Assembly (NCBI GenBank): GCA_005406025.1
Contig: BGZK01000188.1
Coordinates: 1 to 64,000, forward strand
DNA: 64,000 nt
From: Eumeta japonica
Lineage: Eukaryota; Arthropoda; Insecta; Lepidoptera; Psychidae
Direction of reading: 5' to 3'
Made by a program: the position numbers and the translations under genes. This document shows, piece by piece, positions 44,801-57,900 of this stretch (the first letter of the stretch is position 1; each line of letters begins with the position of its first letter). The notes under the pieces were generated by a model. The model did no database searches, was not told the DNA's origin, and saw only the letters and a program-made list of their open reading frames with translations.

Positions 44801-47070
44801 AAATGGTGTGTTATAAGTTTCAAGAGAGCGAATTAAATACCTATTGCTAGTATTTTTTTTAGACTGTAGTAGCTTAAAGATTTCGATCTTTGTAATTCTG
44901 CGTGAGAGGCGATTGAGCAGTCACTAGCAAGAGATAAATGGTATTTTACACTAACGGAGAACAGTCCATTTTGTTATTTAAAATTATTTGAAGTAAGGAC
45001 ATATTAATGACGTTCGGCATTTTTTTACAATGTCATTATTATATAAAAGAAGACGAGCCTTCATAGTCAATTTGTGGCTCTGTTGTATGGTATCTATAAT
45101 TTAATATTTTAATAAACTTCTTTTGGATTCTCTCAATACGTTTTAAATGACAATTATAATTAAGGTTCCAGATTACTACAAGTCTAATATAGATCATACA
45201 TAATGAAAATACAGAATTTTTAGAATTATTTATTCTCTAAATGGCTTACTTATTCTGTTTGTGAACCCTACGTTTTTGAAATAACTGCTTCCACTGTTGT
45301 GTTTCTTCCAATGAATAAGAGTTCCGTTGGTCTACTCCTCCCTTATTCAGCCGTCCCTCCTTCGTCACCCCGTTTCCCCTTCCGTCAGCCAACTCCCTCC
45401 TCAATCAGATATCCTATTTTTACCCAATGGCCATCAACACACTGGCACCTCCTCTAGAGTTGTGAGTGCGACAGCAACCACCTACTCTGCTTGCTCACAT
45501 GCTCGTTTGCCCCAAAAAAAAATGCTATAAAAAATATGCTTCACTAACTGATAAATAAACTCTGAGCTTGTTAAAACAATTCCATTAGCTAATCGTTCTG
45601 TAATGTTTAGATTCATCTGATTAGGTGTACTGTTTTAATGCTTTATGGTTGAGACAAAAACAATTAATATTCCATGAATGTTACAATGAGTTTTGTAGTC
45701 TTGAATAAATTTATTATACCAGATTTCTAGTAGGGAAGATATTGCATAGTACCAGGAAGGTATTGGACAGTATGGTTTCTATATTAAGTAAAAGTAGTAT
45801 ATAAATGAAAAAAAAAAAATATTTTAAAATGACGATGTAATGAATAATCTTCATGTTCATACTCTTTGATATATAACATGGCCTTTGTAATCCCACTGAA
45901 AAATATCTAATATGCAGTCTGAAGCCGGGCACGATGATAGAGTGGGGCAACAACTGGGCACGCGGACTCAGCTATCGCCGATCGCAGAACGAGGCGTTCG
46001 CCGGCTACTTCTCACAGATCGGCCGGCTTTACAACGTACATCACATATGGTGTTAGTAACCTGGTATCAATAGTTTAGACCGCTTGTCAATCCACTTCTC
46101 CCTGTAGCTGGTCTTAGTCATTTAAATGATACTGGATACTTATAAATTCTGACCTTCTTGTCGTCTGTATATTATACAGATATGTATGAGACAAAATCTA
46201 AGCTATATTGTAATCATAATTTTTTTAATAACTTCCATTTTATAAGTTTTTGTCTTTTTGAATCTGCATGATTTTCTACAAACCCATTTTAGTCCAGTCA
46301 AAAACTTAATGTAAACTCATGATTTCTAAAAAAAGTATTCAATTCAGTTATAATTTTCGTGAAGATCTTTATGTTCTAAGTATACACTAAAAGTAAATTA
46401 CTTTGAAGCATGATAACAAATTATTTGTTATATAAGAGGTAAAGAGTGACAAACGTTAGTTTTTTTTAATATTTCAAAGTAGTAGGATTTTTGAGAAAAA
46501 TAAATTATGAAGAATATTGTAGCTTATAAAAATCTATTAAAAAAGTTTGTAGCCTTTCTTTCATATAATAAATATTATTATATATATTATGCAATATATA
46601 TTATTGCAGTAACCAATTTCAAAAAAAGTCATTATTTATGACATAATAATGGAAATAGAAGCATCTGTGAAGAGCTAAGCAATACTGAGTATGACTTTAC
46701 TAATATTTAATTTTAATAAAAAAAAATAGATTATTTAACTGACCTCGCATCCAGAAAAAATACTTCTTAACTAGATTTGTCAATCCAATAGAAATAATAA
46801 TTTGCTCATGACACAAAATGAGACACAGCGTTCTCACTATGAGGGATTTTTTTTACATCTTTTAGGTATCCTAAATATGAATTCAGATAACAATAAATAG
46901 TTTATTTGTATAATATTTCAGGTTACAAAAATCTGCAGGCTCGCCGTGAGACCCGCGAAAGTACGTGGCGCAACCCCGGCTGGGACGAGTGCGTGGCCTA
47001 CACCGTGCCGCTCATCAGGGAGATGCATTGCCGCATCTTGGAACCTACAGAGTTCTCTCCCACGCAGTAA
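41829..47070 (+). CDS. Nipsnap: NIPSNAP mitochondrial protein, complete (six exons)
   Basis: Exons 41829-41884, 41956-42138, 42964-43132, 43292-43425, 45918-46051 and 46922-47070 join to 825 bases, 274 residues, the usual NIPSNAP length. The N-terminus ([10 protein letters not shown]...RLISTTASR) is Arg/Ser/Thr-rich with no acidic residue, like a mitochondrial presequence. Conserved blocks follow in order: [32 protein letters not shown] with [22 protein letters not shown] with [40 protein letters not shown], and [20 protein letters not shown] with [11 protein letters not shown]. These are the paired dimeric alpha-beta barrel (NIPSNAP) domains. The start is secure because an in-frame TGA lies two codons upstream. 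Family members act in mitochondria, and vertebrate ones are linked to mitophagy and vesicle traffic. Divergent from rabankyrin-5. Confidence 0.95.
41956..42138 (+). CDS. Nipsnap: NIPSNAP exon 2
   Basis: Acceptor ttttgtag|att, donor aacta|gtacgt, in phase 2. Encodes [20 protein letters not shown] through VDKYLKN. Not splicing would meet a TAG at once, so the donor is well fixed. Confidence 0.9.
42964..43132 (+). CDS. Nipsnap: NIPSNAP exon 3
   Basis: Acceptor cttttcag|caaa, donor cccca|gtcagt, in phase 0. Encodes [20 protein letters not shown] and [11 protein letters not shown]. Confidence 0.93.
43292..43425 (+). CDS. Nipsnap: NIPSNAP exon 4
   Basis: Acceptor ccttcag|gag, donor tacag|gtcaga, in phase 2. 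Encodes [12 protein letters not shown] and [20 protein letters not shown]. Confidence 0.93.
43766..44366 (+). repeat. Lepidopteran 'gaaactataagg' repeat, copy D, in NIPSNAP intron 4
   Basis: Begins aaactggccaagtacttgtt with gtagggttctgtag (43799) and ends tacggaaccctaaaaaagaa. The two pentadecamer-like blocks are inverted repeats of each other. The interior has diverged from copies A and B. Confidence 0.65.
44580..45265 (-). mobile_element. 5'-truncated non-LTR retrotransposon, 3' end, in NIPSNAP intron 4
   Basis: The minus strand from about 45190 reads [20 protein letters not shown] then [12 protein letters not shown]. This is the C-terminal block of jockey-like reverse transcriptases ('VWNP.Y..HI.RIERIQKRF..YLNYR'). 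It continues through further recognisable but stop-broken helix text to an end near 44700. About 100 bases of 3' UTR may follow. It is a dead fragment and does not disturb the NIPSNAP splice sites. Confidence 0.65.
45918..46051 (+). CDS. Nipsnap: NIPSNAP exon 5
   Basis: Acceptor atatgcag|tctg, donor atggt|gttagt, in phase 1. Encodes [20 protein letters not shown] and [18 protein letters not shown]. It is markedly GC-rich against its introns. Confidence 0.93.
46922..47070 (+). CDS. Nipsnap: NIPSNAP exon 6
   Basis: Acceptor atttcag|gtta, stop TAA at 47068-47070. The split codon becomes Cys (IWCYKN) where many homologues have Ala. Encodes [11 protein letters not shown] and [18 protein letters not shown]. 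Confidence 0.93.
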
Positions 47071-47163
47071 TAGATGGACATATAAGGCTGTATGTAATCT
47101 GGGGTTGTCGGTTGTTTAAAAATATTATTAATGAACTGTGTAACAAGAGAACATCATATCTGC

Positions 47164-47169
47164 AATAAA
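47164..47169 (+). promoter_or_regulatory. Poly(A) signal of NIPSNAP
   Basis: AATAAA 94 bases after the stop codon. Confidence 0.65.
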
Positions 47170-49528
47170 TGCCAGTAATGAAATTGGCAATTATTATTTT
47201 TCCTAAATATACAGTTCAATATTAAAGTCCTAAAAACAGAATCAATGAAATGTACTAAGTAATATTGATTTTAAAATATGTAATCATAACAATCTGACAA
47301 CCCTAGGCATCCCATATCAAATTGCCTCTAAATATTAATGTTTGGTGAAAATTATTGCTTGTAAATGGCTTGAAAATATGATTCATTATTTTAGTGTAGA
47401 AACAATCTATATGTTTTTTTTTAATGACAATGAAAGTGGCCAAAATCTCGATTTTGATAGGGAAAGGAAAAATAAGCCACTATTGTCTAGAACATAAAGC
47501 TAAATAAACCACTAGAGTTCTATCATTAAATATCAGCTACAGCTGGTCGCCAAGGAATCTTAATTCCATAGGATTTCTAATATTCCTTGGTTCCTTAAAA
47601 TCTTAGTTAAGTTCTCTATATAGAAAACCAATTTTCAAAGGATTCAGAATTTTTTAAATCTGTTTCTTCTTTTGTAATAATGCATCAAGGACAAACACCA
47701 TTGTCGATATAGGATTTATTATTATCAAGACTTTCCTATTTTTTCTTATAGTCCCTTAATCGAGCATTAATAAAAATGCATGAACATATTTACTTGTTTT
47801 TGTAAATAAAGAATTTTTTTTTTAATAAATGAAAACTGCATTTTACTGTTACTATTTTGATCAGAAATTGTATTATTGAAATGGATTTTTTATTGCGCGA
47901 AAGTTTTTTTAAATGAAGTGGTTGGCTATATTTGTAAGTAGTCATCCATTACATGGACATAAACTTCAGTCTTAAATAAATGAAATTCAACATTAGTTAT
48001 TTTAGATAATTAGGTGCCATTTAAAAATATACATGATATCTTTGCTAACTAGGGATAAGCACAAATATTTTTCTATGAGTCAGTTTATATTATTTTGCAG
48101 TAAATTTTAAGATTACTCAAGACGAACACAATATATTGTAAAGAAATTATGTAGATACATACTACTTTTGTTATCGCATTTTTATTTCGTTTATACTTTA
48201 TCTGTTAATTGGATATTAAATTTTTCTAATTGTAAGAGTGTTTCACTAATTCAGTCTACCCTCCTTTCATTCAAATGACATGTTGACTTGTCAAACTAGT
48301 GCTTATGCATCAATATGTAAACGCGTCGCGCTTCGCACTGCACTGTGCCGAGTCGTTAGCCTGCATTGACCACTTATTTACTAGTCTCATAGGCGGGTCC
48401 AACTTTCGAACGGAGTGAGGAGGGGGTAATAGCCGAGATTCAGTTAGGACGCTTTTAAGTCGATTACAATAGCAAGATAAATCCGTCATGGGTCACGTAT
48501 CAATGCGACCGCACGTGCACGGCTAGGGACATCCAGGCTTTGCTAGTTGCAGCTCGACTGTGATGAGCCAGTTATGCATTCTACATTAAATGTACGACAG
48601 ACCATACGACCAATAACTACTGTTGCGCGAGGATGCACCTTAAAGTTCTTACATATTAAGAGGGCGGTGTTCGAGGATATGAGATCAACATTCAAAGCTC
48701 TGATTTAGCTGTAGATAATGGCCTTTTCAAAGTGACATTTTAAAAAGCTACTATAATAAAACTTGCGTTCCGCGTCCTCCTTCTAACGGCTTTTTGAGCT
48801 AAAACCCATCAAAGGGAAGACATGGACCGCAAATTTGATTTTAAAAGCGAGTTTAAAAGGTGGTGGTGAAAGAAGCCCTCAGTACTGTTTATTCAGTAAT
48901 TAGTACTTATGTATTTCTAGAAATATGTATCTAAGTTTGGAGATGCCTCGTCATTATGTCTTACAGATGGCGGGCATTTTATTATTGTTTGAACACTCAT
49001 ATTCTGAGTTACTAGATATTTGCACATAAGTATAAAATCCCGATACTAAAATTAAACTATTAAGGGACTTTTCCAGTCAATATTTATGTCAAACTGTAAT
49101 TAAATTATTATAAACCTTCAATTCTATAAAGACTGAAAAGATTGCGGATCATAATTACTTTGTTATAAAAATAATTGATGGAGAACATTTGTGAAGAATA
49201 TAAAAAAATATTTTAAATACTTTACAACCAAAAATTAGTTGATCTATCATTTTATTAAGTAAAAATTATAGGACATGATGTCATAACAACAGAAACTATC
49301 ATGCAGGTTTGAGGCTATGATAGCTATGTAGCTCGGTTTTCATTAATGGTATTTCATTACAATAAATAAAATAAAAAAATCAAACACAAGCATTAATTTC
49401 CCTTCTATTCTTTATTTTTCAGTTTGATTTTTTTTCATTAATAAGATTATATTACAATATAATTATTATAATGATAATAATTATTTAAAAACTACAAGTC
49501 AATTGCGTTTTTTTTTTCAAATAGTTAC
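47170..49528. other. Intergenic between convergent NIPSNAP and Tao
   Basis: No gene seen. A GC-richer block at 48310-48720 has no open frame of interest and leads directly into the palindromic element at 48720-48883, so it may be part of an older insertion. Confidence 0.45.
48720..48883. mobile_element. Palindromic foldback MITE, copy 2
   Basis: The left arm (48721-48777) contains aaaacttgcgttccgcgtc. The right arm (48817-48883) contains agacatggaccgcaaatttg followed by attttaaaag. The same core and the same arm order occur in copy 1 at 3943-4192, so this is a family and not a chance palindrome. Confidence 0.62.
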
Positions 49529-52500
49529 TTTATTTAAACAACACAATAAAATGAAAAAAAAATTGTTCCAACGGTCGGCCCCGTTTCACATCGAGTTCCG
49601 GTGTCGCTTCCCTAACTACCGCTAACGTGCTACAAGGACTATACAATGATATAATATATAAAATTATTTTGTTACAAAATACACAATGTACATTAGAACA
49701 TCTGTGATGACGCGAACTTATAACGAAGTGTGTGGCGATCCCACATCTCTGCTGACTGCAGCGTTTTATACTAAAGTATGGTGACAAAATAAAAAAAAAG
49801 CAATATTAAAATAAAATACTAATGGGTTAGGTGGTTTTACGACAAGCTCTAATCAGATATGCTAGGTTAGGCTTGCGTCTGTGCTGCCACCCGTGATGTT
49901 GGCATGTGAAAGAACAAAGTAATGATAAAATTATAAGGATTTACTGGCCAGAAAGATAAAACAATACTTCAGCATCTAGCCTATCATTATCGCTTAATAA
50001 AAAGGGAAACACAAAAATATTCCACTAGACCACGATTGTATCGAGGAAATAAAATCGTTAGAAGAAATTATAAATAGCTACCTTCAAACCTTACCTTTCA
50101 TGTAAGACTTATATGCCCGGTACTTTTATGCATCAAGCATTTGCACTATGTTTCATTTGATGCACAAATGAATATATGCATTTTGGGGCTTTTCGTTTTA
50201 AATCTATCTTTTTTATTGATTACAATTTGCAATTTTACCTAATCACCGAGCCAGTTACTAGTATCGAAGCGGGCTGTCTTATGCAGTATTGGATTGGCGG
50301 CAGCACATTCGCAGAAACCCGACATCATAATACACAGTGTACTTAATATTGGAGATATTTATGTTTACCTTCAAATATCTTTAAGGTATGTGCACCTTAT
50401 ATGTGTACAAATGTTAAATAACAAAATATTTGTACATTTTCTTGTTTATATTATATTTTGACGTACATATTTGATTAGCATCATTACCAAATTCTGTCGA
50501 ATCTCCAATATCAAGGATACTACATCCTACTAGGATTGTTCTCCCTAGGCATTTTGCATCTAAACGGCGCCAAGCAATCATACAGCATTATTCAATTCAA
50601 TTCCTTCGTGCTCGGGCCCGAGGATTGGGGGGTGAAGATGTTTTGTTATTTTAATTGATGATTCAAAGACAAATCACACCTAAACTCGAGAATAGACCCA
50701 AAGTGTTTGGGTTGCCATGTGTCTACATTATTGTCTTTTTTTGGTCAGTTTGTAGACCCAAGTAAAGGCCAAACAATATTTTTATGTTCATCAGAAAAAC
50801 GATTTCAATCACTCAAGGATCTCCAATTATAAGCAAAGTTAAACAGACAGTACCTTCATTCCGGAATGGAAAAACGTAACTAGTGTGATTTTAATTCTAA
50901 TCCAATCAACTAATCAGCCATCATAGAAAAATTCAATAATGTCCCATGTGTTAAAAGACTATAGCAAATCACAGCGTCATTTTGTGATGTGGCATAGACT
51001 TTCTAAGCTTATATGACATAAGTTTTCTGGTAAATTATTTATTTGTTTCATCATTTAACAATAACTTGAAACAAGCTATAACCAACTATTGGTCTGTAAT
51101 CAAACCTCTACATGTAAAATTGAAATGCCTAATGTTTAAAAACCTTACTCAGAATGAATTTGAAAGAGCACTACTAGGCCACCCGTGCCATCGAGAATGA
51201 ATTCTGCCATTTCAGGTCTTAAATCATGTTATTGCCCTACTTTTAATATCGAAGAGAGGAATAATTCGGTGTTACTATATATAAAAATATTGAAATACGT
51301 AAATAAAAATAAACATTGTTGCAAAAGCATATTTACTTTTTCATTAGTTAAAAAAAACTAAAAACAATTCAACCCATGCAATTACGAATGAAAACCTAAG
51401 ATAAAACTGATATTAACCAAATATATATTCAATTATAATGTTTTCACAGGCAAGAATAATTTATAATTTGAACATATGGTAAATCAATTCATGAAATATT
51501 CACGAAACTCCCTTGATTTTAATATGGGATGGTAGTGCAGCTAGAATCTTCTTATAAAATTTAGGTTCGTGTGCGTTATAACAAACCGGAGCAAGGTCTC
51601 TAAGACTAACTAATGGATAGGTATTATTTTTCATACTTAACTTGATTCATCTATACAATATCGACTGATAAGCTTATATCTGTATTGAATTCACAAACAG
51701 TTTTATGGCATAAAATATAATATATATGTATATATATTAATTTAAATAAGAAAATGAAATTATAATAACAGTACATACGTTTTTGTTCGCGCATCTAATT
51801 TACATAGGCGTTATTGCGCTCACATTAATATAATAAAACTATGTATATATTTTATCTATATATGTATATATATTATAATAGCTATTTACATATATGACGC
51901 CTCGTCCGCAAGTTCTAAGGCAATTCGATTCACCGATATTTACAAAATTCGGCCTTTTAAAAAAAATGGAGAAGCGAAGGAAACACGATACGCCTCGTTT
52001 CTTTAGCTTCTCGTTGATCTGTGACCCGCCGTAGAAGCGGACTAATGATATGGAACATTAAATTTTGACTATCTAACGTGACAGAGCGCGGTGCAAGCCG
52101 TAGCCTGTGGTTTGTTCTACAAAATAAACTCTATTCATCTGCAACGTCCCGTTTATTAAACGCACGCGGTGCATTTGTGCACTACGCGTCGTGCGCTCGA
52201 CAAAAAAAAAAAAACAAAATACGTCGACGCCTATGTTGTACGTACTACGCTCTACGGTCACATCGGAACTAAGACTTGACGTATCAACACATCGGGATTC
52301 AACTAATCGGTCCAACTTCGTACTAAAAACTGTAGCAAGAGGAAGAGATCGTCACGGCTGCACTGCGCCTCGGCCGCGAACTGTTGTCCGCGCGGGCTGC
52401 GGACGAGGCCGCGTCGACACCGGGGCTGATTCGCCGTTTCAAAAATAAAGAAAAGAAAAAAATAAAAGACATGTAGTCCTATCCGCTACATTCGGCGTTG

Positions 52501-54795
52501 ATTTTTAAATCTTCGACATTCACGAAGTAACGAAATCTAAATAGCATCAACGGGAATATAACAGCCGCGGCGCGTCGACGGTTCACACATTTGATGTTGG
52601 AAATATAAAATATTCGCGATAGCAATACCTTACGTTACATAACAAACTACATTTTTTTTACAATACAAGTAGCAGAGCAATAGTTAAATAGCAATACTAT
52701 AAGTTTTTTTTTTGTTTAATACAAACGACGCCCACTACCGGACCGGGCTCCGGCGGTCGAGATCCTATGATATATGTAAAAAAATAAATAAAAAGAAAAT
52801 GGCAAAATTGTATATGCACTCGAGTCATATTAGGCGACTTGGAAATAGTCAATGGTTAATTCTATGAAAGACTGGCCAGTATCGATTCTAGTGTGTAGCT
52901 AACCGCAAGTGAAAAATATATATATACAAATATGTCATGTACCACAATAAAAATATAATGAACTTAAATAAAACCTATCATACAACTGCAGAACGTTTAA
53001 ACTGAGGCGGTTCTATAAAACTAATTCGAAATGGTCTTGCGCCTTTACCTACTTAACAAAAACTATAACTACATCTTTGTGACGTTTCCTCGGAGCCGTG
53101 TTCCGAATTGAAATCCGCAAACGACCGACGGAGCTCAGTGCGTTACTTTATTATTCATTACTAAAATAAATGTCCTAATAAAAAGCATGCCGTCTCACTC
53201 TCGCACAATTGCACTATTTAAATAATGTACACGCATTCTCCATACATACAACTCTCAATAATTCGACAACACAAGCCTGCATATAATAGGTGTTTAGTGT
53301 TTAACTAAATTGGTACTATATAGAAAAAAAGATAACTTAATACCCGACCGCGAATTTTTCAACATCTCGCATAAAACTCTTCAATATTTTTTTTTTGGAA
53401 GACTGGTGCAACTTAACGATAAGTAATTTTTTTAACAAGAATTTCAAAGTGATAAAGCGTTAACAATTCATTTAATCTTTGGAGAGAATAGAATACAGGT
53501 GATTAAATTTCAAATAGTAAAAAAAACATGGAGATCTAGAATATGGGAATGCTACTTTGCCTATTTTACAATTTTATGATTCCACCTCCTACACTTTTGT
53601 AACATGTCACAAGTCGCCAATATAATTTGATAGTGTTTAAGAACAAAATTCGTACTCAACAAATCATATGCATGAGGATGAAATCAGGACAAATACACGC
53701 TTAAAAAATAAGACTACATCATTACAATTCTACATTGTCTGTGATGGTTTTGCACTGAAATTTTTATAGTCTTATATTACAATTCATTGTATATGATGGC
53801 ATATTAAAATCAATATTATGGTGTTCATATTGACTGAATAATCATAACAGTGACAGAAAGCGGTCATGGGACAAGAATTAGGATCAGGCTTAAACATGAT
53901 AATTGAATACAAATTTTAATTAAAGCAAACCTATACGAGGTCTCAAGGCACAAAATCCAGACAATTCAAAATAGTGCTTGCTAATCCTAACAGACTTCCC
54001 GACAAAAGACTACATGTAAATTTTTCATGTGGGCACTTTCCAAACAGTATTAATAACTGACAAACATTAAAGGAATAATTTTATGTCACATCTAATAAAA
54101 TATTTTTGAGATTTTGGGAACAGAAGCATAGCCTGTGTAATATTTTGTCTTGTGTCTTGACACTTTGTGAACACCGCATGGAATAGCCAATGGCTATGAT
54201 TGTTTTCACTATTATTCTAAGTTGAATTACAGCGTGTTGCATTCAGGATGGGACATTCAATGGAAAAATATCCTGTTATTTCATTTTGCCTTTAACAAAT
54301 TATATCGGCCTTGTGACAAGCATGGTGGCTGTGATGGTCTGGATGTAAGAAAATGTGAATGATATGTTGAAAATATACTTCATATAAACTAAGGTTTACA
54401 GAAAGTAGAAAAATGAACGTACACATATTTTTGAGTAAACAAACTTGCTTTAGCTAGTACTTAGATATGTTTACTAACATACTTTTTGTGATTTTCTATA
54501 TCTGTATTTATTCCACAATTCTTCACTATCACATCCAAAAACAACAAAACAAATTTGTGAAATAAATACAGTGGATGTGATTTTAGAATACAATTAATTA
54601 ATAGTGAGTAAAAAAAATCAAAACGCGCAAATCATCACAGCCTTCATAAAACAAATTGGCAGCGAAATTCCCGGAAACACGTATTATTGCAGATTTATTC
54701 TATATGCTACCGATATAGTGTTCCGTCTGAGTGTCTGTCGGTCTGTTGGGTGGGTGTGCGGCATAGTGGTGAGGGTGGCAGCGGTGGGGTCGCCC
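49529..54795 (-). other. Probable long 3' UTR of Tao, with poly(A) signal at 49529-49534
   Basis: Downstream of the Tao stop, 5.3 kb has no credible ORF. On the minus strand the first canonical AATAAA that coincides with a change to low-complexity sequence is at 49529-49534. Several stretches (49560-49640, 50220-50340, 52330-52450, 52735-52765) are more complex and GC-richer than intergenic DNA, as in a transcribed UTR. This is inference: nearer poly(A) sites may be used, and the ORFs at 52073-52448 on both strands are incidental. Confidence 0.4.
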
Positions 54796-54919
54796 CTAGA
54801 GCGAGCCGGCCGGGAAGCTGGCCGACGAGTTGCTGTGCGCCAGCGAGAGCATCGACCCGGACAGCGACTGCTCCTCGTCGCCGTAGCCCTCCTTGCTCGC
54901 CTCGGCTATTGCCATTGCA
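54796..54919 (-). CDS. Tao: Tao terminal exon
   Basis: Acceptor atttcag|tgca, stop TAG at 54796-54798. Encodes [20 protein letters not shown], then a Ser-rich segment ending SFPAGSL. The plus-strand ORFs across it are shadows. Confidence 0.88.
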
Positions 54920-57900
54920 CTGAAATTACATGAAATTTTTCTGTATCACATTTCAAATATACTTACAATGTTCATTAATTAATTGGAATATACATTTAGC
55001 AGCATTTATAAAATTGTTTGGAATCTGAAACCCTCAAACTTAAAACCGATCAGTGTACTAAGTGTTAAATGTATCAAAAATCAATACGTACACCAAGCAA
55101 AAACCACATGTAGTTTTAAAAGCACTGTTAATGTCTCTCTATACAAGACAGAGCTCGAGTGCAATTTAAATTCATATTTGTTAAAATAGAACATACACCT
55201 GGTTATATGGCTCATCAATTTAATGCTAAAAATTTACATTTCCCTTTATATAAAAATTGTCAAGCTATGATCATTATATTTTATACACTCTTTAAGATGT
55301 TTGAATTGTATTCAGGGGAAAAAAATGATAATAAGATACCACAAAATTACCAAAAATATACAGGCGTTTTATATTTATTTTTTTTTCAAAAATGCAATTA
55401 AGAAATTGACAATTTTAATACTACAAGACCTCAGGTATCATACATTATATCAAAGACTAAAACATTATGCATGCACATTTATATCAGATATTCATATTGG
55501 GTATCTAATGTGTTGAACCACTTTCGTGATTCACTCCCGGGGAGTATCCTGACTTTTAATAGACATGTACATAAACAATAACATAGATCTGTTTTTTGTG
55601 ATTATGAAGCATTATCATACAGTTATTATCACAGAAACACAAACAATTTGTCTTTTATGAGGAATACGAGCGTCGTTAATACAGTAACACCATATAAAGA
55701 GCATTATTTTATCAAGTGATAAAGAATTGGCAATAAGTAATTTAGGCCCATACTGATTAACGACGTTGCGCCGTTATGACGCCTAGCAGGTTATAAAAAA
55801 GGTGAGGCGCTTTGAAATCATTAATATATTAATAATCGTTGTTTTATTATAAGATGGATATACATTGTAAAAATAAGCATTAATTTAAGATATATTTTTA
55901 TTCCCTTAGATCTCAGTTGGTCATCTAAAAATTATGGAATAAACGCAGATAGTTAATTATACATGGAATAAATATATACTAAACACATAAATGGTTCATT
56001 TATATTAACTTAAGAATGAATTTAAAACCATTGGCTGACATAAATCAGTACATGATGATAAAGGCTAGGTTATTTTATGTTAGTGTAATTGAGCCGCTGG
56101 TTACGTGCAACTTTGAGGAGTAGTGACTTTGCTTATTCATTACTCAAAACCTTTTATGACTTCAAAATTTGTTAATCTACAAGTGATCAAATTATATTTC
56201 TTATTTAGACGTCATCATTAAAACTTCGACATCTCTTAAATGTAATAATAGAACATCTGTACGCCGCACCTGAAGCCCAGGCGCGCGCTCTCGTTGTCGA
56301 ACTGGTCGCGCTCGCGCTCCTGCCGCTCGAGCAGCGCGCGCGTGCGCTCCGCGCGCTCCGCCACGAACTGAGCACACTCTGACTCCATCTGTGCACACGT
56401 ATGCCATTACAATGTTCAAGTACCATATATGAGTCAAACGTAAACTATCGATCTTGTAAACATTTTACAATTTCCATGTGCATCACAATGAATTATGTAA
56501 ACAGATATACAAATTTTGGAGATAATTATTATAAACAGTAATTCAGTATACAAAAATTGGAAGATTTATATTTAACAATTTTGTAAAGACGCATCATTAT
56601 AATTTAATTAATGATTTCGCCTCTAGATGTTCCGTTATCGTTATCTGGATATTTGATAACATACATCAGCGTTGGAGGGACTCCAACTGAGCAGATTTCT
56701 AATTATAATTACATAGTTTGATGATAAAGTTGCCACATTAAGTCAATAACGAAATTCCTCAGTATATCTGACATTCGGGATGACAAAATTTTACACAAAT
56801 GGATGATAAGATCATATGTATTAAAATCATTCTATTAAAAACTAAGACTTCATTTTTTTGTATTTTTTATATGAATTAATGAATACTGAACTGTGTCAAC
56901 GTTGATAGACAAATAATAATGAAATTAATAAACAACTTGTTTACAGGCTGATGGCCCAATTCTTAGTCCAAAAAAACGTTCACAGCAGACAATGCTCCTG
57001 ATAAAAAAGTTATTTTATGAATGACGACGATATACCTTCTGGTCGAGCAGCGCACGACGTACGGATACGCGCTCCTCCAGTTCGCGGCGCTCGCGGTTGC
57101 GCTGCGCCTCAGCCTGCATCTTGCTTTTGCTTTGGTACGCCGTCAGCATTTCCAGCTCATGCTCCAGCTGCATCTTCAGCTGCTGGCACTCCATCTGCAA
57201 CAAGCCCATTTTCATGTGTCTATTGCCTACATAAATACATAATTATATGAGCTTTTAGAGATGAGAATCCAATGCAATGATGATTGCATTGGATTATGTA
57301 GGTTATAGAAAAAGTCAATATCACATTAAGAGTGCAATATACCAACAGTATATTATTCCAGTGTAATAATAGAGGATGTTCCAAATTATACAGTACACTC
57401 ATTTCCCTATAAGTCTGAAAGTCCTTACAAAGCTATACCACATACAATTACACTTTGATATCGGCCATTGACTGCTTCTGACTACAGTATACAGCAATTC
57501 CATTTAATTAATTACATTATTTTTTTAACTGAGTGTCTGCATTTTATAAATCCTCTATGTTGTTAACTATTTTCTATGAATAATAACTACAATGCATGAT
57601 TACAATGACACTAGATCATGTTAAAGCAATTGTGACGATTCTCATAAATACATCCTAGAGATACAATCTAGGAGCTCAAGATTTCAACAGCATATTTAGT
57701 TAGGCATTATAGAAACATTATATGAACTCTGCCTGATAAATAATGGAACCCAGAATCTCTCACGCTCGAGTTAAGCTGCCGTCAGCCGAACATGGCTGTT
57801 CAATATACTGAACAGCCATGTTCTTTGGTGCACAAAGAATATATTAAAATGTAAGATCGCCAATGAGCTGTCATGTCGCACTTTCTAAATATTCATAAAT

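Noticed and set aside
52073..52448. ORFs on both strands in the GC-rich patch
   Set aside because: Mutually overlapping, low-complexity Arg/Ser-rich products inside the probable Tao 3' UTR.
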